NCBI GenBank assembly: GCA_015686845.1
Contig: JADPRS010000001.1
Span: forward strand, 1-64,000
DNA from: Lutibacter sp. B2
GTDB taxonomy: Bacteria > Bacillota > Clostridia > Peptostreptococcales > Thermotaleaceae
Direction: 5' to 3'
Length of the DNA: 64,000 nt
Shown here piece by piece: positions 26,843-34,087 of the stretch (within the stretch, counting starts at the first letter, position 1; the number at the start of each line of letters is the position of its first letter). Both the position numbers and the translations under genes were made by a program. Below the pieces are notes generated by a model. It had not been told where the DNA came from, did not search any database, and was given only the letters and a program-made list of their open reading frames with translations.

Positions 26843-28189
26843 TTAATACTTCAATAATTTCAATAATGCACATGTATAAATTTCTATAGCCATTTTAATT
26901 TCATCTAACTTAATACATTCATTTGGCTGATGTTCCGTTTCTTCTGTATATGGAAAAGCAGCTCCAAAAGCTACACAATTGTCCATAGCTCTAGCATAGG
27001 TTGCTCCACCTGATGAAATAGGTTCACTTTTTGAATCTCCAGTAATTTCTACATAGGATTCCATCAGTGTTTTTACAAGTTGAGAATCAAGGGGTGTATA
27101 TACTGCTCTTAAATAATCGTGTTCCTCAATGGTGAATCCGTACTTTTCTACAACTTCACCAAGCTGATCTAATACAAATTGCTTGTCTATACTTACTGGA
27201 AATCTAATATCAATATTTAGAATTTCACTATTTTCATCCATATGTATTTTTCCAACATTAAATTTCAACGCACCAGATGCTTTATCTTTACAATCTCCGA
27301 AAATCTTAGTAGCTAGTGCATCTTCTAAAATATTCTCCACTATGAAATCAATACTTTTAGATTCTAATCCTATTTTATCCATTGCCATTAAAAGTCTACA
27401 TATGGCATTTATACCTTTTTCAGAATCCTTTGCATGAACACTTTTTCCCATAACCGTAATCACATTATCATCTTTTTTATACTCAAAATTCAATTTTTCT
27501 AACGCTTCCCCTAATGCGTCTGCATCTTTGGTGTCATACACGATTTTTGAAGGAACCGCATTATATGCATCTCCACCTTTTAATCTTATATGGGTTTCAT
27601 TTTTTGCAACCAAGTTTAATTGTATAAGTCCTTTTTCTGCATAGGTTAAAGGAAAATTTGAATCAGGGGTAAATCCGTAATCTGGAATTCTCTCTTTCTT
27701 ATTGTATTCATTAATCCCTCTCCAAAGCAATTCTTCATCTGTTCCATATATAAATCTTATCTTTTTATTAATTTCTACGCCACTATCAATAAGTGCTTTA
27801 AGCGCATACATAGCTCCTAATGTAGGGCCTTTGTCATCTTGCGTACCTCTACCAAATATTTTGCCGTCTTTAATTACAGGATTAAAAGGTTCATTATTCC
27901 ATTTTTTTAAATCTCCTGGTGGAACTACATCTAAATGTCCCAAAATTCCAATCATTTCATCGCCATTTCCATATTCCGCATATCCATAATACCCATTAGG
28001 ATCATAAAATGTATCAAACCCTAACTTATCAGCTATAGCTAACATTTCTTTTAAAGCTATATCTACATTTTTACCAAAAGGATAAGGACTTTCATCCTCT
28101 TCATATACACTAGGTATCCTAATTAATGTTTTAAAATCTTCAATAAAATCATTAAAATTAGATTCGATTTTTTCTTTCATCATTTTCAT
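26843..28189 (-). CDS. pepV: M20 dipeptidase, PepV/Sapep type
   Basis: 448 residues. M20 metal-binding motifs: GHLDVVPPGD, GTQDDKGP, YGTDEE, and a C-terminal HQPNE. The large inserted lid domain and total length match PepV, which cleaves dipeptides in the cytosol. I start at the ATG at 28189, preceded by GAGGG at 7-nt spacing, rather than the TTG 6 nt earlier. It is upstream of the YfcC gene (48 nt gap), probably one operon. Confidence 0.93.
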   Translation of the reverse strand: MKMMKEKIESNFNDFIEDFKTLIRIPSVYEEDESPYPFGKNVDIALKEMLAIADKLGFDTFYDPNGYYGYAEYGNGDEMIGILGHLDVVPPGDLKKWNNEPFNPVIKDGKIFGRGTQDDKGPTLGAMYALKALIDSGVEINKKIRFIYGTDEELLWRGINEYNKKERIPDYGFTPDSNFPLTYAEKGLIQLNLVAKNETHIRLKGGDAYNAVPSKIVYDTKDADALGEALEKLNFEYKKDDNVITVMGKSVHAKDSEKGINAICRLLMAMDKIGLESKSIDFIVENILEDALATKIFGDCKDKASGALKFNVGKIHMDENSEILNIDIRFPVSIDKQFVLDQLGEVVEKYGFTIEEHDYLRAVYTPLDSQLVKTLMESYVEITGDSKSEPISSGGATYARAMDNCVAFGAAFPYTEETEHQPNECIKLDEIKMAIEIYTCALLKLLKY

Positions 28190-28296
28190 ATTCAACCCTC
28201 ATTTATCATTTATTTTTTAATATTTAGTATTATTATAATTTTATACTAAAGAAAACCTTTTTTCTGTAGTATAGATTACAATTTAGGAACATAAAA

Positions 28297-28323
28297 AATC
28301 AGGATACGATCTTTATCCTGATT
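28297..28323 (-). terminator. Terminator after the Crp/Fnr gene
   Basis: Stem AATCAGGATA/TATCCTGATT with a 7-nt loop, followed on the minus strand by TTTTTTATG. It overlaps the regulator stop codon. Confidence 0.8.
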
Positions 28324-28996
28324 ATTCTATAGGTACATTGGTAAGTTTTTTTAGACTTTCAATATTTTTAATTGTTATTTTTCTATCTTTTATTTCTATC
28401 AAATTTTTATCTTTCAATAATTTTATTCCGTTCGTAACTGTAATTCTGTTAATGCCTATCCTATTGGCAATTTCCTCATGTGTTAGCACAATGCTTATAT
28501 TATTCTTTAAATTTATATTTTCTGTATAATAAAGCCTTACTAAAAAATCTGCCAGTTTTCCAATAGAATCATTAAATTGAAAGTTGGTTAATTCTAGCAT
28601 AATCATTCTATATTTCCTTATAATACTCGTCAAAAAATAATGATATATTTCAGGATATTGTTTTAGTTTTGATTCTACAACTTCTCTACTTAATACGGCT
28701 ATCTTACCTTTAGTGACCGCTTTATTTACAACAAAAGTTCTACTTTTATCAAAGAAATCTATTTCTCCAAATATACTTCCCTCTGTTATTCTATAGAAAA
28801 TTATTTCATCTCCATTTTTAGAATACATCCCCTGATTAATTTCCCCTTTAAGTATAATGTATATATTATCAGGATTATTAGGGTTTATAATCTGTCCTTT
28901 TTTAAACGTTTCAACTTTCCCATATTTTGACAATTTATCAATAAAAAAAATATCCATATCCTTTTGAACATTTAAATCAAATATTTTTTCATGCAT
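28322..28996 (-). CDS. Crp/Fnr-family transcription regulator
   Basis: 224 residues: a cyclic-nucleotide-binding-like beta barrel (about 20-130) and a C-terminal Crp helix-turn-helix (HEEIANRIGINRITVTNGIKLLKDK). No FNR-type cysteine cluster is present, so oxygen sensing by an iron-sulfur centre is unlikely. AAGGAG precedes the ATG. It lies just before the pepV-yfcC-pepT group on the same strand and could control it; that is inference from position only. Confidence 0.9.
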   Translation of the reverse strand: MHEKIFDLNVQKDMDIFFIDKLSKYGKVETFKKGQIINPNNPDNIYIILKGEINQGMYSKNGDEIIFYRITEGSIFGEIDFFDKSRTFVVNKAVTKGKIAVLSREVVESKLKQYPEIYHYFLTSIIRKYRMIMLELTNFQFNDSIGKLADFLVRLYYTENINLKNNISIVLTHEEIANRIGINRITVTNGIKLLKDKNLIEIKDRKITIKNIESLKKLTNVPIE

Positions 28997-29026
28997 AAAA
29001 ATTCTCCTTAATTATACAATTCTTAT

Positions 29027-29048
29027 CTCCCTCTTATAAAAGAGGGAG
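29027..29048. terminator. Stem-loop after the RelA/SpoT-domain gene
   Basis: A 9-bp GC-rich stem, CTCCCTCTT/AAGAGGGAG, with a 4-nt loop, 10 nt past the stop of the RelA/SpoT-domain gene. There is no good U-run, so it may be an mRNA-stabilising hairpin. Confidence 0.45.
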
Positions 29049-29057
29049 TATTGGTCT

Positions 29058-30584
29058 TTACATTATAAACCATTTTACAACATCTTCAGCTTTAATTTTA
29101 TCTACTTTTTCTAATTGATCTGTATATTTAAAAACATCTTCACTTATTTCTATTTCAGCATGACACTCTTTAACTTTTCGAATGAAATTTTTCACTTTCA
29201 CTGTTTCAATTTTGTAATCAAAATTGGATAATATCTTTAACTCAAACAAATCTAAATAAATATCTTTGTTTCTTTCCCACTCTCTATAGTAATTTGTTTT
29301 GATACATATTAAATCAACACTCGTATCTATAATTTCATTTACTTTTTCTATATTGCTACAATGTATAAAATTTATAGAATCTATCTTTTTAAAACTATCC
29401 GCTATTTTTTTTATTAATAAATCAATAATATCTTTTGCTTGTTCTTTTTCAAACCATATATATAATTTTGAAAAACTTTTATTTTCATAAAATCTACTTT
29501 TAAAGAAATTTATAAACGTGATAAAGTCTTCAGCACTATTTCCACCTTCTATTTCAAATAATATTCGAAAGAATAAATTCCAGTGGAAATCACTATTTAA
29601 TGAGGTTACTATTGTATCTCCAATAATTCCAGAGAATTCATCTTCCCATAATAGATCCCTTTCAAATGTTATCTCACTATTAAAATCAATTTCATTTTTA
29701 GAAATATCATTGAATCTAGACATCATCTTTATTAAACTTTCATTATCATTTAAATCTTCTACGCTCTTTGATCTAAAAATATATTGCATTATGGCATCAC
29801 ATGATCTTCTAAAATCTACAACCAATCCGATATTATCTTTCATTTTTATAGAGAAAATATCATAAATTATTTTTGAAAATAAGCTTTGTAATTGCTTTTT
29901 TCTAATAATTGGATTAATGGTGTTCATTTTATTAAAGTGATTATCTATTAAAAGAAGCTGATTGTCTATCATAGAAAGATTTTTTTTAATGGATCCCATT
30001 ATATCCTTAAAGAAATTATCTGCTAACATATAATTATTATTTTTATATATTACTTTATGTTCAATTTCTCCCCAAAATATATTAACAAGAGATTTAATTT
30101 GAAGTTCAAAATTAATCCTTTTATTATCATATTCATAAACGCCATCTATTCTAAATATTTTAAACCCATTCTTTTGTTCTTGAGGTTGCTTAGTTCCTAA
30201 CTCTAATCTTATATTTTCATTTAAAAAATTGTAATAATATCCATCAGAATGAATTTCCTTAAAATACATCTTCAATACTTTATATATTTCATTTTCATCT
30301 TCAATAAATCGACATCCAATTCTAATACCTATTAAATCTGAAAGATTTGAGATCAATTCTTCACAAGAGTTATATTTTTTATAATAATTGTTTCTAAGTA
30401 TTTTTTCTTTTAAACTGGAAACTGATTTTACTCTTGATTCTATGTTTAAATATGCTTTATCACTCGATAATAATATTTTTTCAAAATATAGTTCTATATC
30501 CTTAGAAATAATTTCAAATTCGCTTTCAAATTTTTCTAAATGTTCCCTCACCTCTTCAATAAAACTAAACATCTTTAGCTCCAT
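29058..30584 (-). CDS. Divergent RelA/SpoT-type nucleotidyltransferase-domain protein
   Basis: 508 residues. The N-terminal ~185 match the RelA/SpoT synthetase fold: SRVKSVSSLKEKI (50-62), SDLIGIRI (82-89), FELQIKSLVNIFWGEIEH (159-176) and YK at 180-181. The usual GYxSxH acceptor-site motif is replaced by NGFKIFRI (139-146), losing the Tyr, Ser and His. The remaining ~320 residues are helical and unfamiliar. No HD hydrolase, TGS or ACT domain is present. It could be a degenerate alarmone synthetase, or an enzyme acting on another acceptor, as toxSAS enzymes do on tRNA. Good ribosome binding site, GGGAGG. No obvious antitoxin partner is adjacent. Confidence 0.7.
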   Translation of the reverse strand: MELKMFSFIEEVREHLEKFESEFEIISKDIELYFEKILLSSDKAYLNIESRVKSVSSLKEKILRNNYYKKYNSCEELISNLSDLIGIRIGCRFIEDENEIYKVLKMYFKEIHSDGYYYNFLNENIRLELGTKQPQEQKNGFKIFRIDGVYEYDNKRINFELQIKSLVNIFWGEIEHKVIYKNNNYMLADNFFKDIMGSIKKNLSMIDNQLLLIDNHFNKMNTINPIIRKKQLQSLFSKIIYDIFSIKMKDNIGLVVDFRRSCDAIMQYIFRSKSVEDLNDNESLIKMMSRFNDISKNEIDFNSEITFERDLLWEDEFSGIIGDTIVTSLNSDFHWNLFFRILFEIEGGNSAEDFITFINFFKSRFYENKSFSKLYIWFEKEQAKDIIDLLIKKIADSFKKIDSINFIHCSNIEKVNEIIDTSVDLICIKTNYYREWERNKDIYLDLFELKILSNFDYKIETVKVKNFIRKVKECHAEIEISEDVFKYTDQLEKVDKIKAEDVVKWFIM

Positions 30585-30675
30585 AAATTTCCTCCCACTA
30601 TTAATATCAAATTTATCATTTGCTTCTACTGATATTATAACTAAAATCTACATTATAATAAAGCGTACAACAAAA

Positions 30676-30701
30676 ATCGTACTGAATTTCTTCAATACGA
30701 T
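30676..30701 (-). terminator. Terminator after the 76-residue ORF
   Basis: Minus-strand stem ATCGTATTGAA/TTCAGTACGAT (one mismatch) with loop GAAA, then TTTTTG. It separates this ORF from the RelA/SpoT-domain gene. Confidence 0.8.
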
Positions 30702-30724
30702 CATATTAATAAAAACTATATTTT

Positions 30725-30955
30725 TTATTTCATAAGCATAAATCCGTCTAATGCATCTTCTATTAAAATTTCTTCATCATTAAATAAACATAAAAATTTT
30801 AACAATGTTTCTTTATTATAAGGAATGAACCAAAGCTCTTTTTTCGAATCCCAATGGCTTCCTTTTATTGATTTGACTTTTCTTACTCGTTCTAGATCAT
30901 AACTAAAACTTATGTATAGATCTTTATCATTTTCTTTTCCAATCTGAATTGTCAT
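30725..30955 (-). CDS. Small protein resembling an integrase N-terminal arm domain
   Basis: 76 residues with ribosome binding site AGAGAGG. The central pattern V..VKSIKG..WDSKKELWFIPYNKETLLKFLCLF resembles the HARP-like/arm module preceding the core-binding domain of some tyrosine recombinases ('iPGr.WdpekkyW.vPy..et...ll'). No catalytic domain follows. It may be a stand-alone DNA-binding protein or the residue of a lost integrase. It is 36 nt downstream of the M15 peptidase gene. Confidence 0.5.
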   Translation of the reverse strand: MTIQIGKENDKDLYISFSYDLERVRKVKSIKGSHWDSKKELWFIPYNKETLLKFLCLFNDEEILIEDALDGFMLMK

Positions 30956-30991
30956 TTATATACCTCTCTTTTTTGTTTACTTCTACCTATT

Positions 30992-31744
30992 TTACTCAAG
31001 GGTAATATTTTTTTGAAAATGTTGATAATCTTTCATTGTCTTCCAATCTCCACCCCAAGTCCATCCTCTACTCTTAAAAGCTTTATAGCAAACATCCTCT
31101 TTTACGATCATTCCTTTTCTAACATCTAATCGATCAATATATTCTTTTCCTTCTATTGGTGATATTTTATTTCCTCTAATATAAGGGTTTTGAACAGTGT
31201 TAATATCGATTGCAATGCCATAACTATGTTTAGATAGTTTTCCATTACTACCTTCAACTTCTCTAAAACAAAATGCTGAAGTATTATTATCTGCCATTGA
31301 TAAATCATCATTCGCCCCATATTCATCAATTAGTTTTACTTTCTCAATAAGAAATTTTGCTTCATATAATTCTTTAAATATAGCTACTACTTCTTCCGCT
31401 ATTTTTTTATGAACAATCAATTCTCCGTCGTGTTCCTTATGGTCAAATCCCCAATACAATATTTTAACATAAGATAATTCCTCTAGTTTTACGGGTGCTT
31501 TTGGTTTCCATGATACCCCTTTTATCTTATTGATAATAGTAGGTGGCAATGATTCATAGGAAAAAGACTCTTCGGGTGTACTACATTCATTTTCTAATTT
31601 AAGCTCATCATTATCATGAAATTTTTCAGCACTAACTATTGATATTTTCGATTCAATGATTTTTCCTTCCATCCAATTATATGACAATGTTCCTATACCT
31701 ATAATTATAATAATTAAACATTTTATAAAATTTTTAATAAACAT
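30992..31744 (-). CDS. Membrane-anchored M15 peptidase (D,D-carboxypeptidase/endopeptidase type)
   Basis: 250 residues with an N-terminal membrane helix (about 7-23), so extracellular. Zinc ligands of the M15 family are visible: SKHSYGIAIDIN supplies His and Asp, and the C-terminal DYQHFQ supplies the final histidine, next to GWTWGGDW. It resembles VanY/CwlK-type peptidoglycan peptidases trimming stem peptides. AAGGAG precedes the ATG. It lies between the M16 peptidase gene and the 76-residue ORF. Confidence 0.85.
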   Translation of the reverse strand: MFIKNFIKCLIIIIIGIGTLSYNWMEGKIIESKISIVSAEKFHDNDELKLENECSTPEESFSYESLPPTIINKIKGVSWKPKAPVKLEELSYVKILYWGFDHKEHDGELIVHKKIAEEVVAIFKELYEAKFLIEKVKLIDEYGANDDLSMADNNTSAFCFREVEGSNGKLSKHSYGIAIDINTVQNPYIRGNKISPIEGKEYIDRLDVRKGMIVKEDVCYKAFKSRGWTWGGDWKTMKDYQHFQKNITLE

Positions 31745-31783
31745 AATTATAACTCCTTACTTATTTCTATTTTTATCCAATCT

Positions 31784-33025
31784 CTATTTACTCAATAATA
31801 TATGAACAGTTGGTTTATCAAATACTTTCTGTACTACATTATATATATCCTCTTGATGGATATCATCAAGTTCTTTCATTTCATCAAAAGAAGCATTTAC
31901 TTTTTTATCCATCATCTTTTTATTTAATACATAGTTTCCTAATCCTTCAGAATCCTCAAGAATTGATGCAATAGACGTTTTCATTACCTTTTTCATATGC
32001 ATTATATTTTTCTCATTAAAATTTATTTCTCCATCTTTTATTTTGCCTATACAGTCTTCAATCACTTTCTTAGCTTCCCAAACATCCTCTTCTCCAACAG
32101 CAGTGTAAATATAGAGGGTTTTAATAGATTCTGTCGTGTCAATATCAGAATAAGCATCATAAGATAAGCCTTTTTCTTCTCTAAGAGCTCGAAATAAAAT
32201 CGAATTTGCACTTTGCCCTAATTTATAATTCAATATTTCTAGTGCTAATTCTTCCTTTCGAGATAATCCATAAAATGTATATAAAAACAGTATAGTACTT
32301 TGCTCTATATTTTTTTTATAAGATATTTTTTCAATATGTTTATTTTTTTCAATAATAATAGATCTGTCTTTTACTCCTTTTTTCTCCCATTTGCTAAAAT
32401 ATTTTTCTATCATTTCTTTTACTGTATCATGTCCAAAGGGGGACACTATACTGATCACACTTTTATTCGGTCTATAGTGATCAGTATAGAAAGTTACCAA
32501 CTGCTCTTTCGTAAAGCTTTTAATTGTTTTCCTAGTTCCTAAGATATCATATCTCAGTGGGCTTTTTTGAAAAGCTGCCTCATCAATCTTTTTAAAGCTG
32601 TACTCTTGCACATCATCCAAACCAGTTTTTAATTCTGATAAAATCACTTTTCTTTCCTTTTCCAATTCTTCTTCTGGAAAAGTAGAATGAATGATCATAT
32701 CCGATAAAAGTTCTGTTGATTTTTCTAATTCTTCCTCTAATGCAGTTATTGAAAATACAGTAGAGGTATGATCTGTATATGCATCATAAGTGCCTGCGCT
32801 TTCCTCAATATCTTGATTAATATTGTGATTATCTCGTCGATCTGTTCCTTTAAATAGCATATGCTCAATAAAATGACTGATTCCTTTTTCATCTTTTTCT
32901 TCATATATAGAACCTACTTGAATCCCTACATGAATTGATGCAATATGTGTATCTTTTTTTATTGATATTAGCTTTATTCCATTTTCTAGTTCATGTTCCT
33001 TACTATCAAAATATTTTTTTATCAT
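31784..33025 (-). CDS. M16-family zinc peptidase
   Basis: 413 residues, with the inverted zinc motif HFIEH (HxxEH) at about 51-55 followed by MLFKGT, and the second-site glutamate in ELEKERKVILSEL. The length matches the small bacterial M16B processing-peptidase-like enzymes (MlpA/YmxG group). Probably cytoplasmic. AGGAG precedes the ATG. Its natural substrate is not known. Confidence 0.9.
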   Translation of the reverse strand: MIKKYFDSKEHELENGIKLISIKKDTHIASIHVGIQVGSIYEEKDEKGISHFIEHMLFKGTDRRDNHNINQDIEESAGTYDAYTDHTSTVFSITALEEELEKSTELLSDMIIHSTFPEEELEKERKVILSELKTGLDDVQEYSFKKIDEAAFQKSPLRYDILGTRKTIKSFTKEQLVTFYTDHYRPNKSVISIVSPFGHDTVKEMIEKYFSKWEKKGVKDRSIIIEKNKHIEKISYKKNIEQSTILFLYTFYGLSRKEELALEILNYKLGQSANSILFRALREEKGLSYDAYSDIDTTESIKTLYIYTAVGEEDVWEAKKVIEDCIGKIKDGEINFNEKNIMHMKKVMKTSIASILEDSEGLGNYVLNKKMMDKKVNASFDEMKELDDIHQEDIYNVVQKVFDKPTVHILLSK

Positions 33026-33319
33026 CCAATTCTCCTAACCTGTATTATAGTTATCCTTAACTTATTATAACAAAACAAATTATATTTGAATATATATAGT
33101 ATATATTCCGTAGCATTCTATACAATGAACTATTATTTTATTTATCAAAAAATCTCATTTTTTATCTAAACCACAATTTTAAGAATCTGTTTATATGGGC
33201 AATTTAATCATTTTGTAAATATTTAATTTTTATCATTTATAATATTCCACATTTCTATTTCAAGATAGTCACTATTACTACATCCTTCATATATTATTAG
33301 TAACAAAGGGGGCATTAAT

Positions 33320-33715
33320 ATGAAACAGTATTATCATACTATTATTCAAAATGGATATTTAGGTAGCGAAATACTACGTTCCAGCTCTAAATGTAGAAAA
33401 TGGACTTATAAAGTAAACTTTGCAGGAGCTGAAAAAGTCGGATGCCAGTGGAAAGTCAATTTTATATTAACCTTTATTTGTCTTACTAATATACAAGAGT
33501 GTGGCTGCCAAGGGGCTTCCAGCGGCAATATGTATGTTATTACAGCACCTGAACAGAGTGTTCGATTTGAACGTTATCTAGGAGTCACCAAAAAAGAAAC
33601 GATAGAGCCCAGTCCTGGAAATTACGAATTATGCGACCGTTTCGTTCCTGTGAAGTATGTTAAATTTCTTGAAATAGAAACAGATCACATCAAGTATGAA
33701 ATTTGCTTCATTTAG
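33320..33715 (+). CDS. Hypothetical cysteine-containing protein at the element boundary
   Basis: 131 residues, ribosome binding site AAAGGGGGC before the ATG. Cysteines cluster in the middle (CLTNIQECGCQG) with others dispersed. No signal peptide or familiar motif is evident. It ends where a truncated copy of the LAGLIDADG gene begins, so it may be a chromosomal gene flanking the insertion or part of an older element. The upstream 33026-33319 is AT-rich and shows no gene. Confidence 0.5.
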   Translation: MKQYYHTIIQNGYLGSEILRSSSKCRKWTYKVNFAGAEKVGCQWKVNFILTFICLTNIQECGCQGASSGNMYVITAPEQSVRFERYLGVTKKETIEPSPGNYELCDRFVPVKYVKFLEIETDHIKYEICFI

Positions 33716-33864
33716 AAAAATCTAATCTTGTCATTATTGAAAAGAAATTAAAGGCTCAAATGATTCTTAACGAATATCATCTTGTAACACCTCAAAATGG
33801 AAGATATTCTAAAGAATTGCTTAAAGCAAAAGAAGACTTTTATAATAGATTTATGTCTATATAA
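33700..33864 (+). pseudogene. C-terminal fragment of a LAGLIDADG endonuclease gene
   Basis: From 33725 the frame encodes the same final ~46 residues as the intact gene at 38363-38770 (LVIIEKKLKAQMIL...), with a few changes. The N-terminal part including the LAGLIDADG motif is absent and no start codon is available. It lies in the left copy of the 197-bp direct repeat. Confidence 0.85.
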
Positions 33865-33921
33865 ATAAAAATAGTTACACTTGAATTCAAGTGTAACCAT
33901 TTTTCTAATTGGTGGAGGCGA
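33725..33921 (+). repeat. Left copy of the 197-bp direct repeat (putative attachment end)
   Basis: It matches 38631-38827 without gaps, with 9 mismatches counted by eye. Contents: the end of the LAGLIDADG gene, the tmRNA terminator palindrome, and at 33910-33921 the complement of a tmRNA 3' end (TCGCCTCCACCA). Homology stops exactly after this tmRNA segment. Confidence 0.88.
33867..33900 (-). terminator. Displaced copy of the tmRNA terminator
   Basis: Palindrome GTTACACTTGAATTCAAGTGTAAC flanked by A- and T-runs, directly following the orphan tmRNA 3' end on the minus strand. Confidence 0.8.
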
Positions 33922-33992
33922 AGCATACTGTATCAAAACCACAATATCTAGAGAAGAGTTATATGATTACTTCTGTAGTTTTATTAGAAAAC

Positions 33993-34018
33993 AATAAAGG
34001 CATATATTTGCCTTTATT
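33993..34018 (-). terminator. Hairpin after the nuclease-helicase gene
   Basis: Stem AATAAAGGCA/TGCCTTTATT with a 6-nt loop, 70 nt past the helicase stop. The flanking T-run is weak on the minus strand and good on the plus strand. Confidence 0.5.
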
Positions 34019-34087
34019 TTACTCTCCCTTTTATTTTACCACTAACAATACCATAAACTTTTATACATATTATCAAATATTAGTAAT

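Noticed and set aside
28322-28996. Crp/Fnr protein as an oxygen-sensing FNR
   Set aside because: There are no clustered cysteines to hold an iron-sulfur centre.
33748-33942. Minus-strand 64-codon frame across the left repeat
   Set aside because: It overlaps the LAGLIDADG fragment and terminator and has no start signal.
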